DNA of 13,937 nucleotides from DATDRM01 sp035291705. Lineage in GTDB: Bacteria > Chloroflexota > Anaerolineae > Anaerolineales > UBA4823. Both the position numbers and the translations under genes were made by a program. The notes under the pieces were generated by a model. That model was not told where the DNA came from and did no database searches. It saw only the letters and a list, made by a program, of their open reading frames with translations. The first letter of the stretch is position 1, and each line of letters opens with the position of its first letter. The stretch is from the NCBI GenBank assembly GCA_035291705.1, contig DATDRM010000348.1, positions 1-13,937 on the forward strand, read 5' to 3'. Of the stretch, positions 1 through 5,868 are shown piece after piece.

Positions 1-88
1 TCGTCGACCGATAACGCAAGTGACACCTTAACTCAAAAATTCCTCGTGGATTTTGAAATACTCAAGGGATGAAATTGTAAGGTAGGGG

Positions 89-127
89 GAAAAAGAAACT
101 CCCGGCGTCGTGTATAGACTCCGGGAG
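89..127 (-). terminator. Rho-independent terminator of the HtrA-like protease gene
   Basis: An inverted repeat CTCCCGG (99-105) / CCGGGAG (121-127) continues after one mismatch as GTC (107-109) / GAC (117-119), leaving a 7-base loop. Read on the minus strand, the hairpin is followed directly by TTTCTTTTT (98-90). It starts 39 bases beyond the protease stop codon. Read on the plus strand the following bases are only A/T-rich, so termination is expected mainly for minus-strand transcripts. Confidence 0.8.
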
Positions 128-165
128 ATAGATAATTATTATTGTCCCGTTCGAAGTTAGGGTGA

Positions 166-1818
166 TTAAGGCAATGAGCCTATCACCTGGAAGGTGGCCA
201 GGATCCGGTCCAGCGCGTCCCAATCGGCCGCTTTGGCGAGTTGCATCTCAACCAGGATCAGGAATGCCTGGGAATTGTCATTCGGCACAGCGGTAAGGAC
301 AACGTATACATTGCCTGAATCGCCACAATTTTCGAAAACATCGTACTTACCCCGGTAATAAGCGTCCTCGTAATCGTAACGACCGTTGAGTTTGCAATAC
401 TGCCGAAAGTAATCCCGCTCAACGTCGAGCAGGTTAACATACCCACCCAATTTAGCCAGGTCGTCGGAAGCTCCGAAGAAAACGCCGGACTCATCCCAAT
501 TGTCTTTCCAGGATTGGATATCCGCAGCAGCTGAGATTCCTGAGCCGATCGTCTCACCGTCGCTTTCCCAGTATGCGCCATTGATATCCGTCCACTCGGC
601 GGGTACATCCATCTGGATCGCACTATAATCGTCGGTTACAGTGACATACCCTGAATAGGAACCGGTATCCTCGACACTCCCAACAACGCCAGGATCTATT
701 GTGTTCTCGAAGGTTACAGCCGTCTCAAGTTCGCGCCCATTGATTTGACCGGTCAGGACTTCCTGGGTGGCGGAGCGCAAGACCTCGACGTTAAGGGTAT
801 CGCCAGGGTTATGGCTGCGTAGAATATCGCAGTAATCCGCCATCGTGCCATCCGTCGCTAAAACCAGGTTTTCCAGGGTCGTGATGATGTCACCGCCTGT
901 CAGACCGGTTTTGTCAGCCGGCGATCCTGATTCGACACCGTAGACCCAGATACCTGAGAAGCCATCACCGGCGAATGCCTCACCATTGACGCCAAAAGTT
1001 TCTAAATCTTTCCCCGCTTTCAAATCGTCAACCACCCTCGTTGCCAGATCCCGCCCGATGGCGAAGTACTGGTTTGTTTCCCGGCCCCGGTAATTGATGC
1101 CAACTACCTTGCCATCCTTATCGAGCAAGGGCCCACCGGAGTTGCCGGGGTTAAGTGTGGCATCATGCTCAATCACAGAATCTACCGACGCCCAAGAGGT
1201 CTCTCCGCCGGCTTCTTCCTTCGAGACAATGCCTCTGGTGAGAGTGTATTCTGGCTCACCCAGTGGAAAACCGGCCGCGTAGACATCCGTACCAACGCTG
1301 ATCGGCCCAGCGTGCCACTCCAGGTAAGGAAATCCTTCGCCGTCAATATCGATCACAGCCAAATCCGAGCATTCCGAGACGCCCAGAACCTTGGCGTTGT
1401 ATGTCCGGCCGGTATCCCCACCGATCCAAACCTTGAGCAGCGCGGATCCCGTGACTACATGGTTGTTGGTGACGGCAAGCCCCGACGGATCAAAGATGAA
1501 CCCTGACCCTCGCCCAGCCGCGTTGTATGACACGGTGAAGTCAGGGTTGACGAAAGTACCCTGCGACTCGATCTGGATCACCGCCTTCTGGACCTCCTCC
1601 AGGCTTGCCACGGCGCCACTCGCCGGTGCTTCGGTTACTTCAGGTTTGGGAGCCTCTGGGCTGGGCTGACTGGCCTCCGTCTCTTGCGGCTGCGCGGGCT
1701 GTGTGACCGGTGGAGATTCGGTTGTCGTTGGACCCCCGATGCTAAAGCCGCAGGCCAGCCCGACAACCAGTACGAAGGCTGTTAACCAAATTAAAGGTTT
1801 GAATATTTTTGTATTCAT
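166..1818 (-). CDS. HtrA/DegP-like serine protease lipoprotein (trypsin-like S1C + PDZ + extra C-terminal domain)
   Basis: Probable exported serine protease that degrades or processes damaged envelope proteins. I start it at the ATG at 1818, which has AGGAG 7 bases upstream; an in-frame ATG at 1833 overlaps that Shine-Dalgarno and would add 5 residues. The protein is 550 residues. The N-terminus is basic, then hydrophobic, ending in GLAC with Cys23 as a plausible lipidation site, followed by a Pro/Thr/Glu-rich linker to about residue 70. The chymotrypsin-like domain covers about 72-270 with an intact triad: His120 in NNHVV, Asp152 in SDLAV, Ser227 in NPGNSGGP. One PDZ domain lies at about 285-355. 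Residues about 385-550 form an additional domain with two cysteines (475 and 498); its pattern (VP..W near the start, ILATFQV at the end) recalls PsbP/DUF1795-type folds, which is inference. It has its own promoter and terminator, downstream of a sigma/anti-sigma pair. Confidence 0.9.
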   Translation of the reverse strand: MNTKIFKPLIWLTAFVLVVGLACGFSIGGPTTTESPPVTQPAQPQETEASQPSPEAPKPEVTEAPASGAVASLEEVQKAVIQIESQGTFVNPDFTVSYNAAGRGSGFIFDPSGLAVTNNHVVTGSALLKVWIGGDTGRTYNAKVLGVSECSDLAVIDIDGEGFPYLEWHAGPISVGTDVYAAGFPLGEPEYTLTRGIVSKEEAGGETSWASVDSVIEHDATLNPGNSGGPLLDKDGKVVGINYRGRETNQYFAIGRDLATRVVDDLKAGKDLETFGVNGEAFAGDGFSGIWVYGVESGSPADKTGLTGGDIITTLENLVLATDGTMADYCDILRSHNPGDTLNVEVLRSATQEVLTGQINGRELETAVTFENTIDPGVVGSVEDTGSYSGYVTVTDDYSAIQMDVPAEWTDINGAYWESDGETIGSGISAAADIQSWKDNWDESGVFFGASDDLAKLGGYVNLLDVERDYFRQYCKLNGRYDYEDAYYRGKYDVFENCGDSGNVYVVLTAVPNDNSQAFLILVEMQLAKAADWDALDRILATFQVIGSLP

Positions 1819-1919
1819 CTTCTTTCTCCTCATTTGAATAGAACGGATTGAAAGATAATTAAAGAACTTGACTATTTTTTTACCCCAGGGCCACCCCAGA
1901 TTAAATTATATTCCCCGAT

Positions 1920-1933
1920 CAATTATAGAATTG
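1920..1933. promoter_or_regulatory. Operator-like palindrome in the protease leader
   Basis: CAATT-atag-AATTG is a perfect 5-bp inverted repeat with a 4-base centre, sitting about 7-20 bases downstream of the transcription start predicted from the 1947-1975 promoter. A regulator could bind here, but A/T-rich palindromes of this size also arise by chance. It also contains TATAAT on the minus strand (1927-1922), a perfect -10 without a recognisable -35. Confidence 0.25.
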
Positions 1934-1946
1934 GACTGAGGGCAGT

Positions 1947-1975
1947 AGTATAGCAAATCTAACGTGAAAATGCAA
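1947..1975 (-). promoter_or_regulatory. Sigma70-type promoter of the HtrA-like protease
   Basis: On the minus strand, TTGCAT (1975-1970) and TATACT (1952-1947) are separated by exactly 17 bases. This predicts a start near 1940 and a leader of about 120 bases before the ATG at 1818. It indicates that the protease can be transcribed by the housekeeping holoenzyme and not only by readthrough from the anti-sigma gene. Confidence 0.65.
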
Positions 1976-2035
1976 GCAACTAACAAAACTATTATGATGA
2001 TTTTCGGATGATATTAAGCGGAGTGTTAACGACAG

Positions 2036-2824
2036 TTAACGAATTAGTGAGGATTTGATCGATCTACGGCGTAGATAGAGCGCCGCCAGCCCCGTGGATA
2101 GGGCCAGGATCGCCAGGAAAACCGCCAGAATTCTAAGGGGAGTCCAGCCGGTCGGCTCAAGCGTGGTTATCGGTTTCACACTCGTTACAGAGACTTCAGC
2201 CTTGGCCTGGAGGCGCGGTGCGGGAGCCTGGTCAGCAGCACCCGCTTCTAATGACTCAACTGCCGCCTCAGGCTCCTGAGGGGCAGCTGGGGCAGGAGCC
2301 CCCAACTCGGCGACTACTGTGGCCTCCGCGGTCGAAACAGGCTCCTCGGCCGCAGTGGCTAATTTTTCAACAGGCTCACCGGTCTCAACACCTGGTGCGG
2401 CACTTTCAAAAAGGGTAGCTTCTGTGGATACAGGCTCCTCTACCGCGGCAACAGGGGTCTCGGCTAACTGAACAGCTTGCAGTGAAGCGATGCCAGGGGT
2501 ACGCACCGTTATCAAATCACCGATCAGAGCCAGGATAAATAAAAAGGAAGCCAATGCTGAAACCAGGCGCAAGACCGGGTAGATGTGAGGTGGTTGTTTT
2601 CGCTCACCGACTATCTTCGGCGTCAGTGTGTAATTGCGTGGGGCACGCAGGAATGGCAAATTGCGCACTGCCGCTCGTGTTTGCCGGATCTGTTCGAGAA
2701 CTGTTCGTAATTCCAACTCGGTCTGTAAACGCGTTTCAAGACGAGCACGCTCTCCCGTCGTGAGCTGCCCATCCAAATAGTTTGATAGCGCCTCCAGATC
2801 GCGTTCAGAAATCCGCATCGCCAT
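2036..2824 (-). CDS. Putative membrane anti-sigma factor, two predicted membrane spans, no zinc motif
   Basis: The likely partner that holds the adjacent ECF sigma factor inactive. It is 262 residues. The start at 2824 has GAGGA 7 bases upstream, and the sigma gene stop is only 14 bases before the ATG. The N-terminal 55 residues (LSNYLDGQL..GERARLE..L...) match the start of anti-sigma/zf-HC2-type domains, but the HxxxCxxC zinc ligands are absent; the protein has no cysteine. A hydrophobic span at about 82-106 is followed by an Ala/Glu/Pro/Val-rich region with EEPVST twice (129-134, 160-165). A second hydrophobic span at about 229-250 is followed by LRRRSIK, suggesting that the C-terminus returns to the cytoplasm with about 120 residues outside. 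The identification rests mainly on position and the N-terminal pattern. Confidence 0.75.
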   Translation of the reverse strand: MAMRISERDLEALSNYLDGQLTTGERARLETRLQTELELRTVLEQIRQTRAAVRNLPFLRAPRNYTLTPKIVGERKQPPHIYPVLRLVSALASFLFILALIGDLITVRTPGIASLQAVQLAETPVAAVEEPVSTEATLFESAAPGVETGEPVEKLATAAEEPVSTAEATVVAELGAPAPAAPQEPEAAVESLEAGAADQAPAPRLQAKAEVSVTSVKPITTLEPTGWTPLRILAVFLAILALSTGLAALYLRRRSIKSSLIR

Positions 2825-2838
2825 GATACAGTCCTCGG

Positions 2839-3441
2839 TTAAGCTTCATTATCCAGACGCACCGCCGTTGGTAAAAGTTCCCGGAAACCCTGCAGGCACT
2901 CACGCAGCCGGCCACGCGCCCGCGCCAGTCGACTTTTTACCGTCCCTAACGGCTTATCGATCACAACAGCTGCCTCGGTATAATCCATGCCCTGAATATC
3001 AATCAGGGTAACGATAACTTTAAACTCTAAAGGCAATTTATCCAGACAGTGTTGGATCGCCCATCGCAACTCCGTCCTTTCTACGCCTTCTTCGGGTAAC
3101 GCCGCTTCATCGGCAATCCAATGCGGCGATTCTATCTCTTCCCCTGTGTCGTCCATCGGTTCAAGCGGGGTAGTTGGCCGGCGTTTACGGCGGCGCAATT
3201 CGTCATAACAGGTGTTTGTGACGATCCGCAACAGCCAGGCTCGAAAGGATCCCCCCCGGAAGGAGCGTATATTATGGAAGGCCGAGATGAAAGCCTCTTG
3301 AGTCGCATCGTCAGCCGCCTGGTTGTCTGCCAATACGCGGTAGGCCTGGTTGTAAATGATATCCTGATAGGCCAGGACCAGGCGGTTAAATGCATCCAGG
3401 TCACCCCCGCGCGCGGAGTGGATCAAGGCATTCTCATCCAT
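2839..3441 (-). CDS. ECF-family RNA polymerase sigma factor (sigma70 group 4)
   Basis: Directs RNA polymerase to an alternative promoter set, normally when its anti-sigma partner releases it. The protein is 200 residues, the usual ECF length. Sigma region 2 spans about 5-87, including DDATQEAFISAF (core binding) and RAWLLRIVTN..YDELRRRKR (region 2.3/2.4, promoter -10 melting and contact). An acidic linker at about 90-120 precedes region 4 at about 124-182, with the LPLEF...L.DIQGMDYTEAA helix and the LGTVKSRLARAR recognition helix. There is no good Shine-Dalgarno. Its ATG lies inside the end of the upstream DUF3054-like gene (8-base overlap in ATGGATGA), so translational coupling is likely. 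The anti-sigma gene follows directly. Confidence 0.95.
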   Translation of the reverse strand: MDENALIHSARGGDLDAFNRLVLAYQDIIYNQAYRVLADNQAADDATQEAFISAFHNIRSFRGGSFRAWLLRIVTNTCYDELRRRKRRPTTPLEPMDDTGEEIESPHWIADEAALPEEGVERTELRWAIQHCLDKLPLEFKVIVTLIDIQGMDYTEAAVVIDKPLGTVKSRLARARGRLRECLQGFRELLPTAVRLDNEA

Positions 3442-3838
3442 GCTGACGTACTACTCGCGAAACAACGAACCAGAATACCCCTCGCCAAACCAGGATAGCC
3501 AGGGCGGCGATCCCACCCAACACGAGGACAAACACCGGTAAGATTGGAGCATCCAGCCAGGCTCCGCGTAGCCAGGCAGCCATAGGAGCTGCTAAGACCA
3601 TTGCCCAAAAAGGACGCCACAGCTGATGGGCATCGACTGCCATTGCGGCATCAAAGACCCTTAAGTGTGGCGCTACGAGCAGCCAGGCCACCATCAATGG
3701 TAGAAAGGTAGTCAACATCCTTGATCCAGCTGTGTCTAAGGTGCCATGACTGGCAAACCCAAATAAAGTTACTATCGCCAGTGTGAGTGCGTCTCCAACC
3801 AGGATGATGTAAACACGAGCAGACGGTGAAACACTCAT
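3434..3838 (-). CDS. DUF3054-like integral membrane protein
   Basis: A small hydrophobic protein of 134 residues with about four membrane spans (roughly 9-27, 42-57, 74-91, 99-127). The GDAL motif near the N-terminus, ASHG at 29-32, and the LPLMVAWLLVAP and FVLVLGG segments match my memory of the DUF3054 family of Actinobacteria, Chloroflexi and haloarchaea, whose function is unknown. I chose the ATG at 3838, which has AGGTG 5 bases upstream; a TTG at 3877 would add 13 residues that do not look like the family. The gene overlaps the ECF sigma gene by 8 bases, so the two are presumably expressed together. Whether it senses something for the sigma system or is simply co-transcribed cannot be told from the sequence. 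Confidence 0.7.
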   Translation of the reverse strand: MSVSPSARVYIILVGDALTLAIVTLFGFASHGTLDTAGSRMLTTFLPLMVAWLLVAPHLRVFDAAMAVDAHQLWRPFWAMVLAAPMAAWLRGAWLDAPILPVFVLVLGGIAALAILVWRGVFWFVVSRVVRQHG

Positions 3839-3902
3839 GACAGCACCTATCCTATCGCAAAGACTGAAAAGGGGCAAGAGGATTCAGGCTGATTAGCCAC
3901 TA

Positions 3903-3931
3903 TTGCTCTCTTCTCCGAAGCCGGTTACAAT
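3903..3931 (+). promoter_or_regulatory. Sigma70-type promoter of the small membrane protein / metallopeptidase operon
   Basis: TTGCTC (3903-3908) and TACAAT (3926-3931) are 17 bases apart. The predicted start is near 3938, giving a leader of about 10 bases with AGG at 3940-3942 before the ATG at 3948. It lies in the 109-base divergent region shared with the sigma operon. Confidence 0.5.
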
Positions 3932-3947
3932 CAAATAATAGGTGTTC

Positions 3948-4316
3948 ATGAAGCTGCAATCCAACCCTCGCCAGACCAATCCCCGGGCTTTCTGGCAGCA
4001 ACTCCTGATCCTTCTGGGCCTTGATTCGATTATTGTTTTTTTCGGCGCATTGTTATTGCGCGATTGGGGTCAGTTATCCAATCTTTACTTTTGGAGCAGT
4101 ATTTTGCTGTTTATCATCGCGGCGATACCCATCTTTAGTGAGTTGGGCAGCAGCGCCAAGCTCGCTGGCAGGGCGGTCAGAAAAGGCGAAAAGGTTGGCC
4201 CTTTACTGAAAGAAAAACAGCCCATTTATGAGCGAGGCGCAAAAACAACTTACCTCTTTGGCCTGGCCGGTGTTTTAACCTTCATCCTGTCGATGCTCTC
4301 GATCCCCCTGGGGTAA
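3948..4316 (+). CDS. Small three-span membrane protein of unknown function
   Basis: Not recognised. From the ATG at 3948 it is 122 residues; an in-frame GTG at 3942 would add two, but AGG at 3940-3942 is better placed for the ATG. A short polar N-terminus is followed by three predicted membrane spans (about 18-37, 45-64, 101-121). Between spans 2 and 3 is a basic loop of about 35 residues (KLAGRAVRKGEKVG and so on), which the positive-inside rule puts in the cytoplasm. Its stop codon is 3 bases before the start of the metallopeptidase gene, so the two almost certainly form an operon, and it could be a membrane partner of that peptidase. Confidence 0.75.
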   Translation: MKLQSNPRQTNPRAFWQQLLILLGLDSIIVFFGALLLRDWGQLSNLYFWSSILLFIIAAIPIFSELGSSAKLAGRAVRKGEKVGPLLKEKQPIYERGAKTTYLFGLAGVLTFILSMLSIPLG

Positions 4317-4319
4317 ATC

Positions 4320-5807
4320 ATGGAATCTACAAATCGTCGTCTCATCATTGCTATTGGTGTCGTGATTCTCGTCGGCTGCCTGTGTCTATGCCTGATCAGT
4401 CTCGTTGTTGGCGGATATTTCTGGAAGTTCATTTCTGGAGACATAGTGACAAATCTACCAATCCCCACCTCGATGCAACAAGAAACAGCTATTCCCACGC
4501 AATCCACTCCAAAGACCCCGAATCCCACTTCTCCACCGACAGAGTTCTCTTCACAGTCCAGAAATATGACTGCAACTCCAGGAATTACTGCGCCTTCCCC
4601 AGGGTCTAACCTGCCGGCTGACATATCCAACCAGATGGACAAAATTCAGGAACAGGTGATCGAGTTGCGTGGCCTGGCATCTACCGGACCTGTGACGCGC
4701 TCTTTGCTCACCCAAGAAGGACTGCGCGAGCATGTGGTCAATGATTTCCTTAAAGACTATACGCAAGCAGAATCGCAAGAAGACGCTCTCGTTTTGGCTG
4801 CCCTCGGCTTGCTCGCGCCGGATTTCGACCTCTACGGCTTTTATGTGGAGCTCTATAGCGAACAAATTGCTGGTTTCTACGACGATGAAACTAATGAAAT
4901 GTACGTCATCCAGGGCGAGGGTTTCCAAGGTCCGGAACGTCTGACTTATTCTCATGAATATACCCACGCCCTTCAGGATCAACACTATGGGACACAGGAT
5001 GGATTGGGCTGTAATGACGACGCCTGGGAACAGGATTCGGAAGGCTGTGCCGCCCTTCAGGCTTTGATCGAGGGTGACGCCACACTCCTGGAGATCACGT
5101 GGCTCATTAATGACGCCACGCTCCAGGACAGGCAGGAAATCGAGCAATTCTACGTCAATCTAGACAGCCCTGTGTTTGACAGCGCGCCGGCCTTTATGCG
5201 AGAGGATTTCTTATTTCCATATTCCTATGGCCAACTTTTCGTCGAGCACCTGTATAAGCAAGGTGGATGGGATTCTGTTGACCAGGCCTATCATAACCAA
5301 CCCGTCTCAACCGAGCAAATCTTGCACCCAGATCGTTATCCAGCCGATAGACCGGTGCCTGTCGACCTGCCTGACATGACTCGTGCCTTAGGCGATGGTT
5401 GGCGTGAGATCGATCGCGGCCCGATGGGCGAATGGTATACCTATCTCATCTTGGCCGAGGGGCTAGATCCGGCTACCCAGTTGAAAAAATTGGAAGCCCA
5501 AACCGCCAGTGAGGGTTGGGATGGCGATGCCTATGTCGTCTATTATAACGATCAGATAAAAGCGACTGCTCTGGTACTGCTAACGAATTGGGATTCGGCG
5601 CGCGAGGCGGATGAGTTTAGTCAGGCTTTTGAAAAATACGCATCTGCCCGCTTTGAAACCCCCGGCAGTACGCAATCTGACTTGAAGATCTGGGATTCTC
5701 CAGATAGCTCCAATCTATTTCGCAAAAATGGTGAGCAAACTACCTGGATCCTGGCTCCCGACTCCTCAACCGCACAAGCCATCTACGATATCTTAGTAAC
5801 CCCTTAA
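4320..5807 (+). CDS. Membrane-anchored HExxH zinc metallopeptidase (gluzincin-like)
   Basis: Probable extracytoplasmic zinc peptidase of 495 residues. A cysteine-rich hydrophobic segment at about 8-33 (containing VGCLCLCL) is a signal anchor or signal peptide. It is followed by a Thr/Ser/Pro-rich linker to about residue 98. The catalytic motif HEYTH at 212-216 supplies His212, Glu213 and His216. IEGDA at 250-254 probably provides the third zinc ligand, Glu251, 35 residues after the second His as in gluzincins. The ALQDQHY stretch after HEYTH and the PYSYGQLFVEHLY..GGW and STEQILHP segments are, from memory, typical of an uncharacterised family common in Chloroflexi. The region after about 365 is an extra domain I cannot name. 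It starts 3 bases after the upstream gene and ends before a hairpin terminator. The substrate is unknown. Confidence 0.85.
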   Translation: MESTNRRLIIAIGVVILVGCLCLCLISLVVGGYFWKFISGDIVTNLPIPTSMQQETAIPTQSTPKTPNPTSPPTEFSSQSRNMTATPGITAPSPGSNLPADISNQMDKIQEQVIELRGLASTGPVTRSLLTQEGLREHVVNDFLKDYTQAESQEDALVLAALGLLAPDFDLYGFYVELYSEQIAGFYDDETNEMYVIQGEGFQGPERLTYSHEYTHALQDQHYGTQDGLGCNDDAWEQDSEGCAALQALIEGDATLLEITWLINDATLQDRQEIEQFYVNLDSPVFDSAPAFMREDFLFPYSYGQLFVEHLYKQGGWDSVDQAYHNQPVSTEQILHPDRYPADRPVPVDLPDMTRALGDGWREIDRGPMGEWYTYLILAEGLDPATQLKKLEAQTASEGWDGDAYVVYYNDQIKATALVLLTNWDSAREADEFSQAFEKYASARFETPGSTQSDLKIWDSPDSSNLFRKNGEQTTWILAPDSSTAQAIYDILVTP

Positions 5808-5810
5808 TCA

Positions 5811-5834
5811 TGATCCGTGATCCGTGATGCGTGA
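5811..5834 (+). repeat. Tandem 7-bp repeats (TGATCCG, TGATCCG, TGATGCG, TGA)
   Basis: Three and a half head-to-tail copies of a 7-bp unit begin 3 bases after the metallopeptidase stop codon. The last copies form the left arm of the terminator hairpin at 5823-5868. The combination resembles small dispersed intergenic palindromic elements, but only one copy is present here. Confidence 0.6.
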
Positions 5835-5868
5835 AAATCTAAATTTACGTATCACGCTTCACGTTTTT
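5823..5868 (+). terminator. Rho-independent terminator of the metallopeptidase operon
   Basis: CGTGATGCGTGA (5823-5834) pairs with TCACGCTTCACG (5852-5863): 12 positions with one T-T mismatch and a 17-base A/T-rich loop. TTTTT follows at 5864-5868 on the plus strand. The right arm overlaps the stop codon and last codons of the convergent TPR gene. In the minus direction no T-run follows, so the signal is directional. Confidence 0.75.

Noticed and set aside
1..72. Open frame 1 on the plus strand running from the window edge to TGA at 70-72 (23 codons), possibly the end of a gene cut by the window
   Set aside because: Twenty-three open codons occur by chance about a third of the time, and the residues match no family I recognise. 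The region 1-165 is otherwise explained only by the terminator.
2025..2040. GTTAAC-gaca-GTTAAC inverted repeat at the end of the anti-sigma gene as a terminator
   Set aside because: The stem is short and A/T-rich, overlaps the stop codon, and no T-run follows on the minus strand.
3923..3945. TGTAACC on the minus strand upstream of the DUF3054-sigma operon as an ECF-type -35 for autoregulation
   Set aside because: No CGTC-like or CGAA-like -10 lies at 16-17 bases, and the same bases form the -10 of the divergent promoter. I could not place a credible sigma-operon promoter.
4551..5147. 198-codon minus-strand open frame opposite the metallopeptidase
   Set aside because: It overlaps the catalytic HEYTH region of the plus-strand gene and has no domain features of its own.
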